DNA from: Sciscionella sediminilitoris
GTDB taxonomy: Bacteria > Actinomycetota > Actinomycetes > Mycobacteriales > Pseudonocardiaceae
NCBI RefSeq assembly: GCF_000737195.2
Contig: NZ_JALM01000032.1
Span: 1-60,871, forward strand
Length of the DNA stretch: 60,871 nt
Direction: 5' to 3'
Of the stretch, positions 25,693 to 34,301 are shown one piece after another. The position numbers and the translations under genes were made by a program. Under the pieces are notes generated by a model. That model worked only from the letters and a program-made list of their open reading frames with translations. It did no database searches and was not told where the DNA came from. Every line of letters starts with the position of its first letter. The stretch's first letter is position 1.

Positions 25693-26648
25693 GGCATCCA
25701 CCGGAGAGCGAGTTTTTCCAGCCAGGCCACGAAATCCGCGCGGGCGTCCAGCGCGGCGAGCTCGGCAGACCGAGCGCGGGCGCGCGCCGATGCCGCCTCC
25801 CACACCGCGGCATCGGCGCACAGCCTGCTCACCGCGGCGATCCATCCGTCGATGTCGTCGTGGTTGACGAAGATTCCAGCATCACCGAGGGATTCCCGCA
25901 AACCGGGAGTCGGGGTCGCCACCGTCGGGATCCCGGAGGCGGCGGCCTCGACGCCGACCATGCCATAGGACTCGTAGATACTCGGCATCACCAGCACGCG
26001 GGTGCGCGTCCACACGGTGCGCATGTCGGTGGTGTTGTCGACGATGCGCAGGTTCGGATACCGGCACATCACCTGCGCCCCGTGCCCGCCGATGACCCCG
26101 AGGAACGCGATATCCGGAAGTCGTTCGGCGAGCTGGTAGAAGATCCCGGCGCCCTTGTCGGCGTTGAGGTTCACCAACGTCACGCATTCCCCCGGCGTGC
26201 TCCGATGCGCGCCGGGGTCGACCGGCGGGGCGACCACGATCGACGGGATCCCCGGTTCGGCGAGCCTGGCTGCGATCCACTGGGTGTTGAACACCAGACC
26301 GGCGTGCGGTTCGGACAGTTGCGCGCGGGTGTGGGGCATGTCGTTGTGGATCAGGAACACCACCGGGACACCGAGCGCCACACCGATACGGGCCGCGGTC
26401 GCGGTCTCCTGGTGGTGGGTCAGGATCACGTCAGGATCCAGCTGCGGTATCAGGGTTTCCGGGGTGTGGCTGCGGATCACGCGGAACCCGCGGTGGGTGT
26501 ACTCGTCGGGGCCGTCCCGGTGCGCGGTGACCACCGCGGTCACGGTGTGCCCGGCCTCGGCGAGCGCGGCCAGCAGGTGCTCGGCCATCTTCTCCGATCC
26601 AGCGTTGTGGATCGGGGTCATGAAATGCACCAGCGCCACCACGCGCAC
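25689..26648 (-). CDS. GT4-type glycosyltransferase inside the connector genes
   Basis: The 319-residue GT-B enzyme has an N-terminal Rossmann part (VVALVHFMTPIHNAGSEKMA with the glycine-rich turn), an acceptor loop with DVILTHHQETA and VVFLIHNDMPHT, and a nucleotide-sugar site LVMPSIYESYGMVGVEAAASG containing the E-x7-E motif of GT4 enzymes, then PGLRESLG. It should transfer a sugar from a nucleotide donor. It sits inside the structural operon, overlapping the next gene by GTGA, so it is made with virion proteins; glycosylation of capsid or tail protein is the simplest role. Confidence 0.85.
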   Translation of the reverse strand: MRVVALVHFMTPIHNAGSEKMAEHLLAALAEAGHTVTAVVTAHRDGPDEYTHRGFRVIRSHTPETLIPQLDPDVILTHHQETATAARIGVALGVPVVFLIHNDMPHTRAQLSEPHAGLVFNTQWIAARLAEPGIPSIVVAPPVDPGAHRSTPGECVTLVNLNADKGAGIFYQLAERLPDIAFLGVIGGHGAQVMCRYPNLRIVDNTTDMRTVWTRTRVLVMPSIYESYGMVGVEAAASGIPTVATPTPGLRESLGDAGIFVNHDDIDGWIAAVSRLCADAAVWEAASARARARSAELAALDARADFVAWLEKLALRWMP

Positions 26649-26657
26649 GATGTCCTC

Positions 26658-27074
26658 CTACGGCCAAGTCCGAATCGGCGGGGTGCGGATAGTGAAGATA
26701 TCCGCGGCCATGCCCGGACATCCGCCCCAGATCCGGCCCATGTCGTCATCACCGAGGGCACCCACCACCGCGGCGACCTTCCCCCGCGCGTAGGAGTAGT
26801 CGCCCTCGGTTTCGGAGGTGTAGCGGCCCGGATTGCGCAGCATGTCCGCCACCAGTTCGCCGAGCACGGTGACCCACGTCGGTTTCACCACCGCTTGCTC
26901 ACACGGTTTGCGCCCCAGCACTTCGAGCCAGAGCAGATCGAGCAGGATCTGCGCCCGCGCCCACTCCTCGTCGGTGAGGGCGCGGCCGAGCAGGGCCGCG
27001 ATGACCGCCCGATCCACCACCGGGCGCGGGGTCGAGCCCGGCGGGAACACCACCGGAGAATCCGCAGCGGTCAT
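26658..27074 (-). CDS. Head-tail adaptor protein (gp6-like)
   Basis: The 138-residue helical protein (AVIAALLGRALTDEEWARAQ; LGELVADMLRNPGRYTSETEGDYSYARG) matches the adaptor proteins that bind portal in HK97-like phages: helix bundle, then a YTSETEGDYSY segment common in actinophage adaptors. It lies two genes after the capsid gene as expected. Confidence 0.7.
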   Translation of the reverse strand: MTAADSPVVFPPGSTPRPVVDRAVIAALLGRALTDEEWARAQILLDLLWLEVLGRKPCEQAVVKPTWVTVLGELVADMLRNPGRYTSETEGDYSYARGKVAAVVGALGDDDMGRIWGGCPGMAADIFTIRTPPIRTWP

Positions 27075-27088
27075 CGCAGCCCCCTCGT

Positions 27089-27409
27089 TCAGCTGGTCGG
27101 CGCGCCGACCGTGGTCTTACCGGTGTCCAGGTCATGGGTGACGGTCACCGGCTTGTTGCGCCCGTCGTAGGCCACATACGTCTCCGTGCGACCCTGGCTC
27201 GGCGGGGACGAGGTGTCCGGCACCGGGTCGGTGGGCACCACGGCGTTGACCGTCTGATACCCGGCACTGGCCGCGGCCTTCTTGTCCGCGGTGACCGAGG
27301 ATGCCCGCTCGTGCCAGTCCTTGGTGTCCGCCGGGGCGTCACCGGGCTTGGTGGGCTGCGGCTTGGTCACATCAGACGACAGGCGGGTGCCGTTGTCCTT
27401 ACTCACCAT
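27089..27409 (-). CDS. Small Pro/Thr/Lys-rich virion-region protein
   Basis: The 106-residue protein is hydrophilic and rich in Pro, Thr, Lys and Asp with low complexity in its first half (TKPQPTKPGDAPADTKD), then a short beta-hairpin region (TYVAYDGRNKPVTVTHDLDTG). No family is recognised. Genes in this place are sometimes capsid decoration or head-fibre-like proteins. Confidence 0.55.
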   Translation of the reverse strand: MVSKDNGTRLSSDVTKPQPTKPGDAPADTKDWHERASSVTADKKAAASAGYQTVNAVVPTDPVPDTSSPPSQGRTETYVAYDGRNKPVTVTHDLDTGKTTVGAPTS

Positions 27410-27428
27410 CGCTTGTTCTCCGTTTCGC

Positions 27429-28346
27429 TTAGCTGGTCGGGGTGTTCACCGGGAACCCGGTCAACCGGGCCGCGGCCTGGCCGCCCTGCACCGCGACCCC
27501 GCAATAGAACTCGATGCGGGTCCGGTAGGCGGGCTTTTCCTGCAGCTCGCCGAGGTCGTATGCCTGCACCCCGCCATTGGAGATGCCCATGACCCCGACA
27601 TCGCCGAACCCGGACGCCCACTTCACCGCGTACACCTCGGCGGCGTTGTCGGTGATCGGCAGGATTTCGCGGTTCGACCAGTGCTTGCCGGGGTCCACAA
27701 AGGACACCCCGTTCCACTGGACAGTGGTGCGGCCGGTGATCTCCGAGCGAATGTATTCGGCCCCGCCGACCGCGCGGAACGCGGACTTGAGCCGCCCGAG
27801 GATCCGCTTGTTCGCGAACACCACATCGGGGCCGCCATCGACCAGGCTGAACAGGGCGTCCAGCTGCTCGATCACGTTCGCGTTCGTGTTCGTCCCGGCG
27901 AACTGCGCAACCTGCTTGCCGCGCAGCCGCTTACGCAAGCCGTCGAAGGACTTGGCGTTGACCTCCTCGTCGCCGTTGAACAGCGCGTCGGTGTAGGTCG
28001 ACTGAGCGGACTTCACCTTCATACGGGTCTGCTGCGTGCGCAGGTCCGCGACCGATCCACTCGACGTGGTTTCCAGGAACCGGTCGACATCGGCGTCGCC
28101 ACCGAGGATGGTCAACCGCTCGGTGCGCGGGTTGACCACACCCGTGGACTCGATGTACGCCTCGTTCACGGTGCGGAACGCCGTTCCCGGCAGCACCGTC
28201 TCTTCCTCATAGGAGTAGGCGTTACCCGCGATCGGTTCGATCGGGATCGACTCGAACACCGCGGATTCCTGCACGAACATCTCGGTCACGCCACGAGACA
28301 GCGGATTCGTCTCGGTCAAGGCGACCTGAGCCAGGGTCACAGCCAT
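27429..28346 (-). CDS. Major capsid protein, HK97 fold
   Basis: The 305-residue protein has the HK97-type order: N-arm (TETNPLSRGVTEMFVQESAVFE), E-loop (SYEEETVLPGTAFRTVNE), spine helix and P domain (RMKVKSAQSTYTDALFNGDE; LDALFSLVDGGPDVVFANKRILGRLKSAFRAVGG), then an A domain with VYAVKWASGFGDVGVMGISN. The scaffold gene lies directly upstream and no protease is present, so assembly probably uses a separate scaffold. Confidence 0.88.
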   Translation of the reverse strand: MAVTLAQVALTETNPLSRGVTEMFVQESAVFESIPIEPIAGNAYSYEEETVLPGTAFRTVNEAYIESTGVVNPRTERLTILGGDADVDRFLETTSSGSVADLRTQQTRMKVKSAQSTYTDALFNGDEEVNAKSFDGLRKRLRGKQVAQFAGTNTNANVIEQLDALFSLVDGGPDVVFANKRILGRLKSAFRAVGGAEYIRSEITGRTTVQWNGVSFVDPGKHWSNREILPITDNAAEVYAVKWASGFGDVGVMGISNGGVQAYDLGELQEKPAYRTRIEFYCGVAVQGGQAAARLTGFPVNTPTS

Positions 28347-28385
28347 GGTGACTCCTTCCCAGCCCGGCCACCGCCGGGCCTCTCG

Positions 28386-29027
28386 TTATCGGTTGGGTTG
28401 CGCGTACGCCGCACGCACGCGGTCGGTCCCGAAACCGGGATCCGGTGACACCGGGGGCCTTCCCCCTTGGGCCATGTCCGGCCATCCACCCGAATCGCCG
28501 GAACCGTCCTGCTTGCTAGGGGCGAGCTTGTCGATCCACGCCACGATCGCGGCACGGTCGATGTCCTCCCCCTTGGCGAACCGGGACAGGTCCGCCCCCT
28601 CGAGCAGCGCATCCACATCGAGCCGGTCAGCGGCCACCGCGCGGACCTCGGCCGCCGCGATCCGAGCCAGCGCCTTGGACATCGCCTCGGCGTAGCCCTC
28701 CTTGCGGGCGGCCTTCACCGCCTTTTCCTGGTCGCTGGCGGACGCCTCGAGATGCGCCTCGTACTCCGCGGCCTTCTGCTTCAGCGCCTCGTAGTCGGCG
28801 AACTTCCCGCGCTCGCGGGAGATCCGGTCGGCCACGATCCGATCCACATCGGCCTGAGAGAAGGTCTTGCCCGCATCCGAGTCCTTCCCGGACGCGTCCT
28901 TGCCCTGCTCGCCATCCGGCGTGGTGTCTTCGGAGCCGCCGAGCACGGGCCAGATCGGGCCGCGCTTGGTGTAGCCGAGGGCACGCAGCCCGGTTCGGGC
29001 GTGTGTGGGCAAAGTGTTGTGTCGCAT
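28386..29027 (-). CDS. Capsid scaffolding protein
   Basis: The 213-residue protein has a short N-terminus, an acidic/Gly region, and a long charged coiled coil (SQADVDRIVADRISRERGKF; YEALKQKAAEYEAHLEASAS; EKAVKAARKEGYAEAMSK), the usual DUF4355-like scaffold. It is followed by the capsid gene. It should fill the procapsid core and leave before DNA packaging. Confidence 0.82.
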   Translation of the reverse strand: MRHNTLPTHARTGLRALGYTKRGPIWPVLGGSEDTTPDGEQGKDASGKDSDAGKTFSQADVDRIVADRISRERGKFADYEALKQKAAEYEAHLEASASDQEKAVKAARKEGYAEAMSKALARIAAAEVRAVAADRLDVDALLEGADLSRFAKGEDIDRAAIVAWIDKLAPSKQDGSGDSGGWPDMAQGGRPPVSPDPGFGTDRVRAAYAQPNR

Positions 29028-29095
29028 GGTTTCCACCTTCTGGTGTGGTCCGCACTTGGTGCGCGTGCGTGGCGCTCCCCGCATTCGGGGGTGGT

Positions 29096-29902
29096 CTATT
29101 CGCCGCGGTCCTCGGCCGCGGTCTGCCCGGTGAAGTGCTCGCCCTCGGCGCGCAGCACCGGGCCGAGCTCGCCGTGGTGGTGGATCGTGTAGCGCACCCT
29201 GGTCAGGTTCTGCCGATCCGTTCCCCCGGCGCGCCGGTACAGATCGCCGATCTCGTCCGCGTTGAGGTTCCGGCCGGGATCGAGGCGCCCGAGGATCGGC
29301 AAGGTGCTGCATTCGCACCGGGTGTGCAGCGGCAGCAGCTCGGCGCGCCCGTACACCCGATCGGAGGCAGCGATGCACAGCCCGCACGTCCCGCCCTTCG
29401 AGAGCTCGGGGTGCACGATCCGCCGGTAGCCGGACACCTTCGCGGCCACGTAGATCTGCTTGGTGGTCTCGCGTTCGGCCAGGCGCAGATCGTCGGAGAT
29501 GAGCAGTTTCAACCGCGTCTCGGCCGCGGCGAACGCCTGCTCCTGCCCCTGCCCCACCGAGCGGGCGTACCGGTATTGCTCGGGCACCCGCCGGTACACC
29601 TGCTCGGGAGCCACGCCGCGCAGCCGCGCGGGGAGTTTCGTGCCGATCGGCCCGACATCGCGCCCGGTGAGCTCGGAGAGGACGCGGGCCAGCCCGGCAT
29701 CGGTCAGCGCCGCCGCCTTGGACTGCGCCGCACCGGCCAACCGCGCCCAGCCCTGCACCGCGGCGTCGGGCCGATAGAACTCATCCTCGTCGAGGTTCGC
29801 CAGTATCCGCAGCAATGCCGCGGTCGTCGTTTTCAGCAGGTTCCGCCGAGCCGCGGTCATCTGGTCCACCAACCGCACCAGAGCTGGTCGCGCCATTCCC
29901 AT
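29096..29902 (-). CDS. Minor capsid / head morphogenesis protein (MuF/VG15-like)
   Basis: The 268-residue protein has an N-terminal helical part and the MuF-like motif TCGLCIAASDRVYGRAELLPLHTRCECS with paired Cys and His. It lies between portal and scaffold as usual. With the start at 29902 it overlaps the portal gene by 122 nt; a later start at the Met in DQMTAARRNLL (29860) would still overlap. The long overlap is unusual. Confidence 0.82.
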   Translation of the reverse strand: MGMARPALVRLVDQMTAARRNLLKTTTAALLRILANLDEDEFYRPDAAVQGWARLAGAAQSKAAALTDAGLARVLSELTGRDVGPIGTKLPARLRGVAPEQVYRRVPEQYRYARSVGQGQEQAFAAAETRLKLLISDDLRLAERETTKQIYVAAKVSGYRRIVHPELSKGGTCGLCIAASDRVYGRAELLPLHTRCECSTLPILGRLDPGRNLNADEIGDLYRRAGGTDRQNLTRVRYTIHHHGELGPVLRAEGEHFTGQTAAEDRGE

Positions 29903-31271
29903 CTCCGTTCAGTGCAGCGTCGAGCAAATCGGCGGCGGCGTCGGCCTCGTCGCGGGCGATGGCTTGCGGGGACATCTGCAGGATGTCGCGCTTGATGGTG
30001 CGCTTCGCGAGGATGCCGACCATCTTCACCGCGGCATCAGAGCGCTCCGAGAGCGTGAACCGCTGCGCCGAGGCGAACATGGCTTCCATGTCGTGCAGAT
30101 CCGCGCGCCGGTCGTCGCCGATGACGCGGAACGCCAACGCCATCGTGCGCTCGAGCGGGTCCTGGAATGCCCGGATCCGCTGCTCGCATTTCGCCAAGAA
30201 CGTATCGAGGCTGGCGGTGTAGGCGTCCGCGCCGATGTTCACCAGGTCGCCGCCGAGCATGTGCTGTGCCGGGGTGCGTGAGGTCTTGGCCATCGCCATC
30301 ACATCGGACTCGTTCGCTTTCAGGATCGGCGTCAGGTCCACCGAGTCGAACTCGCCGAACTCCACCGCCCCGCGCAGCGCCCAGAGCGCATCCGGGCCCG
30401 AGCGCAGTACCGCGTTCAGGTCGATCGGCTTGCCGTCGGCGTCGACCTTCGGGATATCGCCTTTCACCCACCGCTGTTTGAACGCCTGCACCGCGGCGAT
30501 CACCATGCGGTCGAACGTCTCGCGGTCGAGGCGGTCCTGAATGTCGATGGCGTTGCCCTCGAATTCGGCCATCGAGGCACCGAGCAGGTCACGCCGGTTC
30601 GCGAACCGGGTAATCAGGACCTCGTCGATCGGGACCCGACCCGAGGGGGATTCGTCGATCTCCCACCCGTTCGGGCTCACCACCCCGAGACCGCGCCAGC
30701 GGGTCTTGTTCGTGGCCCGGTAATGCACCACCAGACCGGGAAGCTGCACCACGGCGCGGTCGAGCTCGTCGAGGTCGTCGTGCCAGAGCTTCACACCGGC
30801 GATCGGCTTACCCGTGGTGGGGTCTTCCTCGGTGATCACCTGCCGGGGATCCTCCACGGTGATCCGCGGAATCCCGTCCACCGGCGGGCCGACCATCGTG
30901 TACCCGTCCCGCATCGTCAGCGCGGCGTCGAACAGCAGCGTCGACCAGTAGTCGAGACTGTTCGCCTGCCAGATACGCCACGCCGCCTCGTCCCCAGTTT
31001 CGTCGGAGACCGCGCCGGTGCGGAACCCCAACGGGTGCAGCCGGTCGAGCACGGCCTCGGCGATCAGCGCGAGATAGTTCGTGCGCGCGCGGCGCAGAAA
31101 CACCTTGTACGCATCCTCGAGCGCGGCCTGGTCGTACTCCGCAGGCAACGGCGGATCCCCGGCCGCCCGGTCCCGCAGTTCCTGAATGACCGGTTGACGC
31201 TCGTGCAGCTTGCGCACCAGGCGGGCGAACCACCAGTCCGGGGAACACGGGACGTCCAGCTGTGTCAGCAA
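29781..31271 (-). CDS. Portal protein
   Basis: The 496-residue protein has the SPP1-type portal pattern: PLGFRTGAVSDETGDEAAWRIW, IPRITVEDPRQVITEEDP, a crown helix region (DRLDRETFDRMVIAAVQAFKQRWV) and an acidic disordered C-terminus. It forms the dodecameric DNA gate at one capsid vertex. The C-terminal tail is coded within the region overlapping the MuF-like gene. Confidence 0.9.
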   Translation of the reverse strand: MLTQLDVPCSPDWWFARLVRKLHERQPVIQELRDRAAGDPPLPAEYDQAALEDAYKVFLRRARTNYLALIAEAVLDRLHPLGFRTGAVSDETGDEAAWRIWQANSLDYWSTLLFDAALTMRDGYTMVGPPVDGIPRITVEDPRQVITEEDPTTGKPIAGVKLWHDDLDELDRAVVQLPGLVVHYRATNKTRWRGLGVVSPNGWEIDESPSGRVPIDEVLITRFANRRDLLGASMAEFEGNAIDIQDRLDRETFDRMVIAAVQAFKQRWVKGDIPKVDADGKPIDLNAVLRSGPDALWALRGAVEFGEFDSVDLTPILKANESDVMAMAKTSRTPAQHMLGGDLVNIGADAYTASLDTFLAKCEQRIRAFQDPLERTMALAFRVIGDDRRADLHDMEAMFASAQRFTLSERSDAAVKMVGILAKRTIKRDILQMSPQAIARDEADAAADLLDAALNGDGNGATSSGAVGGPDDRGSAEPAENDDRGIAADTGEPRRG

Positions 31272-31280
31272 CGCGGCCCC

Positions 31281-32927
31281 CTACCTGACTCGGATGATTT
31301 CGCCGACCGCGTTGTGTGCCTCGAGCGCGCCCGAGGCGAGCGCGTCACCGCGGGCTTCCCACGCCAGCATCGCCGCGTACGCGAGGTCGATGTGTTCGGG
31401 TGAGTCGTCGCGGGTCTTGCGCACGTACCAGAGCGGGTTGCCCTCGTCGTCGCGTAGTTCCATCGGCACCCGGCGGGCGTTCGCCACGTGCGCGGCGAGA
31501 TCCGGATCCCCGTTGTGCGTGACCGCGCGCAGCTCGATCGCCTGCGCGAAGTTGCGGCACATGTTCCCGACCGCGCGCTTGCGGTTCATCGCCCACGAGA
31601 CCACCCGGTCCTCCCCGTGTCGTTCGGCCCAGCGGCGTAGGTCGTCCCACCAGTAGGCCGGATCCGCGTACAGCCGCCACACCGTGAACCGGCCGTACGC
31701 GTCGTCGAGAACGGCGTCGACCTCATCGGCGGGCACGTACCATTCGTCGTCGCGGTCCAGGTGCGTCGGCCGCGGCCAGTGCCCCAGCTTCACCAGCAGT
31801 CCGGAGGCCACGTCGCACGCCATGAGGCCGGTCGAGTCCCGGCTGCGCGCGCCGTCGAACCCGAGCGTGATCAACGCGCCCGGCTCGAGCACCCCGCCCG
31901 CGTCACAGCCGCCCTCGGCGACCGGAGCCTTCCACCGTGCGGCGTTGAACGCCTGGCGCGCCGATTGGGTGGTGCGGTTGAGCCACACCCGCTCGAGATA
32001 GCCCCGGTCGACACCGGGCTGCTCCCACTGCCGGGCGATCGCCTCGAACTGGCCGGGACCGTATTCGCCTTCCGGGCCGCGTGCCTCGGCGACTGCGGCG
32101 ATCCGCCCCTCGAGCGTGGACAGGTCGTGCTCGGGTCCGGCCTCGCGGTGGAAAAAGAACAGCTGCGTGTCGCGGGTGCCCTCGCGGGCGATCTTCTTGG
32201 CCTCGTCGTGCACGGTCTCGGCGACCGAGCGCATCCCCGGCTCGTAGGCGGTCGTGGTGTACAGCGACCACGGCTGTGCCATCGGCCGCTTCGGGAGGTT
32301 GGCTTGCATCGTCGTGTGTGCCGCGCGGTGCCGGTCGGTGTCCATCCGGTGCGGCTCGTCGAACCCCTGAAACGTCGTGCGCGCACCGTCGCGTGCGCTC
32401 GGCGCCGCGGCCAGCGACACAGCTCGCCCGTCCCCGCTGGCGCGCATGATCCGGTCGAGCCCGATATCGAACAAGTCCGCGTCCGGGCCCTCGGCGCACA
32501 TCGTGTACAGCACCGTGTACGCCAGCTCGTCGGACTGCTCCTCGGTGTAGGCCAACAGCGGAATGTACGGATCATTCACCGCCACCCCGACCGGTTGCCC
32601 GTTCGCGTCGAACCCGTCGCAGCGCACCGGCGCCTCCGGGTGCAGCTCGGCGTAGCCCACCGCGCCCAGCAGCTCCGTTTTCGCCAGCCCCTTGCACACC
32701 GACACGAACACCCGCGAGAACCGCCGGTGCCCCGCCAGTCGGTGCCCCGGCGGGAACACCTCGTACGCCCGGTACAGGATCGCCGCCTTCTCCGGACTCA
32801 CCCTGTACGGTTCGCCCTTCAAATCGCCGGGCCCGAACACGGCGCGCTCCTCGAGGAACGCCACCAGCTGCGGCCCGAGCGTGGGCCACGGCGTCTCGTC
32901 GAGCTCGGGAACGATCAGGCTGCTCAC
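31281..32927 (-). CDS. terL: Terminase large subunit
   Basis: The 548-residue protein starts at GTG 32927, overlapping the small-subunit stop by GTGA. The ATPase domain has a Walker A-like FVSVCKGLAKTELLGAV and a downstream TTFQGFDEPHRMD, equivalent to the Walker B/coupling region. The nuclease domain begins ITLGFDGARSRDSTGLMACD with the first acidic residue; further acids are in LYADPAYWWDD and SPEHIDLAYAAMLAWEA. It cuts and pumps DNA into the capsid. Confidence 0.9.
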   Translation of the reverse strand: MSSLIVPELDETPWPTLGPQLVAFLEERAVFGPGDLKGEPYRVSPEKAAILYRAYEVFPPGHRLAGHRRFSRVFVSVCKGLAKTELLGAVGYAELHPEAPVRCDGFDANGQPVGVAVNDPYIPLLAYTEEQSDELAYTVLYTMCAEGPDADLFDIGLDRIMRASGDGRAVSLAAAPSARDGARTTFQGFDEPHRMDTDRHRAAHTTMQANLPKRPMAQPWSLYTTTAYEPGMRSVAETVHDEAKKIAREGTRDTQLFFFHREAGPEHDLSTLEGRIAAVAEARGPEGEYGPGQFEAIARQWEQPGVDRGYLERVWLNRTTQSARQAFNAARWKAPVAEGGCDAGGVLEPGALITLGFDGARSRDSTGLMACDVASGLLVKLGHWPRPTHLDRDDEWYVPADEVDAVLDDAYGRFTVWRLYADPAYWWDDLRRWAERHGEDRVVSWAMNRKRAVGNMCRNFAQAIELRAVTHNGDPDLAAHVANARRVPMELRDDEGNPLWYVRKTRDDSPEHIDLAYAAMLAWEARGDALASGALEAHNAVGEIIRVR

Positions 32928-33391
32928 TGCACCGCACGCAGCACATTCCGCGGATCGTTCGCCGGATCCGGTGGCGTCGGCTTCGCCGTCTCGGCCTTGC
33001 GCTTGCGGGTCCGCGCCGCGGCGTCCTCGCCCTTCTCGATCTCCCACTGCAACCGGCGCCGGTCGATCGGCGAGAGCCCGAACCGCTGTTCCTGCAGCCG
33101 GATCTCGGCGGCGATGAACGCCCGATCCCGCGGCTTACTCGCCGGTGCGGTCCAGTAGTCATCGTGCAGCGCGGCCAGCATCAGCAGCCCGTGCACGTCC
33201 GACTCGGTGAACTCCGGCGCCATCGGCGAGGCCCACACATCCACCCACCACGTCAGCGTCAACGCGTGCCACCCCTGCTCGCGCGGCGGCAGCTCCGGGG
33301 CGGTCAGGCCGTGATCGGCCGAGAGCTTCGCCGCCGTCGAGGTCTTGTTCCGTCGCTGGCGGGTCGCTGTCGGTTTCGGTGACTGCGGCAT
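32924..33391 (-). CDS. terS: Terminase small subunit
   Basis: The 155-residue protein has a basic N-terminus (PKPTATRQRRNKTSTAAK), a helical core (GWHALTLTWWVDVWASPMAPEFTESDVHGLLMLAAL) and a basic C-terminus, like actinophage small terminases placed directly before the large subunit. It should recognise the packaging site. The ATG at 33391 is preferred to longer frames. Confidence 0.78.
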   Translation of the reverse strand: MPQSPKPTATRQRRNKTSTAAKLSADHGLTAPELPPREQGWHALTLTWWVDVWASPMAPEFTESDVHGLLMLAALHDDYWTAPASKPRDRAFIAAEIRLQEQRFGLSPIDRRRLQWEIEKGEDAAARTRKRKAETAKPTPPDPANDPRNVLRAVQ

Positions 33392-33544
33392 CCCGGCCCC
33401 CTCGCTACGTTCCGAAATCCGTCGGCCGCCGGTACCGTCCCTGGCAGGGCCGGGCTCAATTCCCCCTCCGAGCTCGGCCACGGGCCGCGTCGCACTCCCC
33501 CCGGCGGCGCGGCCCACCCCTATCGTCACGCTCTGAAACCCTGG

Positions 33545-33558
33545 GATCCGTACGGATC
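33545..33558. repeat. Perfect 14-bp palindrome between terS and the HNH gene
   Basis: GATCCGTACGGATC is its own reverse complement. It lies in the 225-nt gap 33392-33616 that separates the small terminase gene from the HNH gene and otherwise holds no gene. The usual place of a packaging (cos) site is here, but nothing else supports that. CCCCTGAGGGG (33590-33600) and CCCCTGGGG (33606-33614) close to the HNH stop may form a terminator. Confidence 0.4.
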
Positions 33559-33616
33559 AAATCCTGCAGTACACGGCGGTAACCGGCACCCCCTGAGGGG
33601 AGTCACCCCCTGGGGT

Positions 33617-33964
33617 TCAGTCACGCAACGTGATCCGCAACGGTTTGCCAGCCGCGCGAGCTCGCCGCGCCGCGCTGGTCTTCTCGCGGTGACAATCCTT
33701 GTGGATCGGCCTCATGTTGTCCTCGGCGTAGGTGCCACCGTCGGCCACCTCGTGCACGTGATCCACATGAGAGGCACCACCACTACCGCACCAGTAGCAC
33801 ACGCCATGGTAGCGACGCAGCACCCGAGCACGCCGTGCGTTGTGGTCCTTGGGCCGCACCTGGTTGCGCGCGCTGGTGTGCACCCACGGCACCACCGGAT
33901 GCGCCGGGCAGGGCTGCAGGTTGGGACACCTCACGTTCCGGCACGGCTTCCCTGGGCGTACCAC
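33617..33964 (-). CDS. HNH endonuclease next to the terminase genes
   Basis: The 115-residue protein has CYWCGSGGASHVDHVHEVADGG, then NMRPIHKDCHREKT: two Cys pairs holding a structural zinc and the H-N-H catalytic residues. A second zinc pair (CRNVRCPNLQPC) is N-terminal. Phages with such an HNH beside terS/terL often need it for packaging cleavage. The GTG at 33964 starts the frame. Confidence 0.88.
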   Translation of the reverse strand: MVRPGKPCRNVRCPNLQPCPAHPVVPWVHTSARNQVRPKDHNARRARVLRRYHGVCYWCGSGGASHVDHVHEVADGGTYAEDNMRPIHKDCHREKTSAARRARAAGKPLRITLRD

Positions 33965-33999
33965 CGTTCAGCACCCACCCGGAATTACATGGAAATGCA

Positions 34000-34227
34000 T
34001 CACAGCGGGCGGCCTCCGTTCGGGCGCTGGCTCGGGTAGATCCCGAACACCGCCTTGAAGATGTTGGCCGCCAGCCCGTGCACCATGTGCTCGGGCACCT
34101 TCTCCGCACGCAGGGCCCGCACCAACGCCGTGTAGGGATGCGGCGACTTCGCCCACCGCGCCAGCCCCTCACCCTTGGTCCAGTAATGCCACAACTGCGG
34201 GCCGAGGATCTGCAATGCGGAGGCCAC
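34000..34227 (-). CDS. Small phage protein upstream of the HNH gene
   Basis: The 75-residue protein (ASALQILGPQLWHYWTKGEG; HPYTALVRALRAEKVPEHMVHGLAANIFKAVFGIYP) is helical with conserved Trp and Tyr residues and is of a type often found before the HNH-terminase block in actinobacterial prophages; role unknown. The GTG at 34227 follows a GGGAGGTGAG ribosome site. It is the first gene of the late operon, whose promoter probably lies at 34228-34300. Confidence 0.65.
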   Translation of the reverse strand: MASALQILGPQLWHYWTKGEGLARWAKSPHPYTALVRALRAEKVPEHMVHGLAANIFKAVFGIYPSQRPNGGRPL

Positions 34228-34256
34228 ACGCTCACCTCCCGTGGTGGCGTGATGCT

Positions 34257-34296
34257 GTTTGCGTGTTAGCAGAACTGTTTACGTGTTAACAGAACC
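34257..34296 (-). promoter_or_regulatory. Tandem 20-bp repeats, candidate late-operon operator
   Basis: Two copies of GTTTGCGTGTTAGCAGAACT-like sequence (34257-34276 and 34277-34296) agree at 17 of 20 positions. The first contains TAGCAGAACTG (34267-34277), exactly present on the minus strand in the palindromic operator at 35699-35716. The repeats lie about 30 bp before the first late gene, so a regulator shared with that site may control the late operon. Confidence 0.55.
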
Positions 34297-34301
34297 GGTA
34301 G

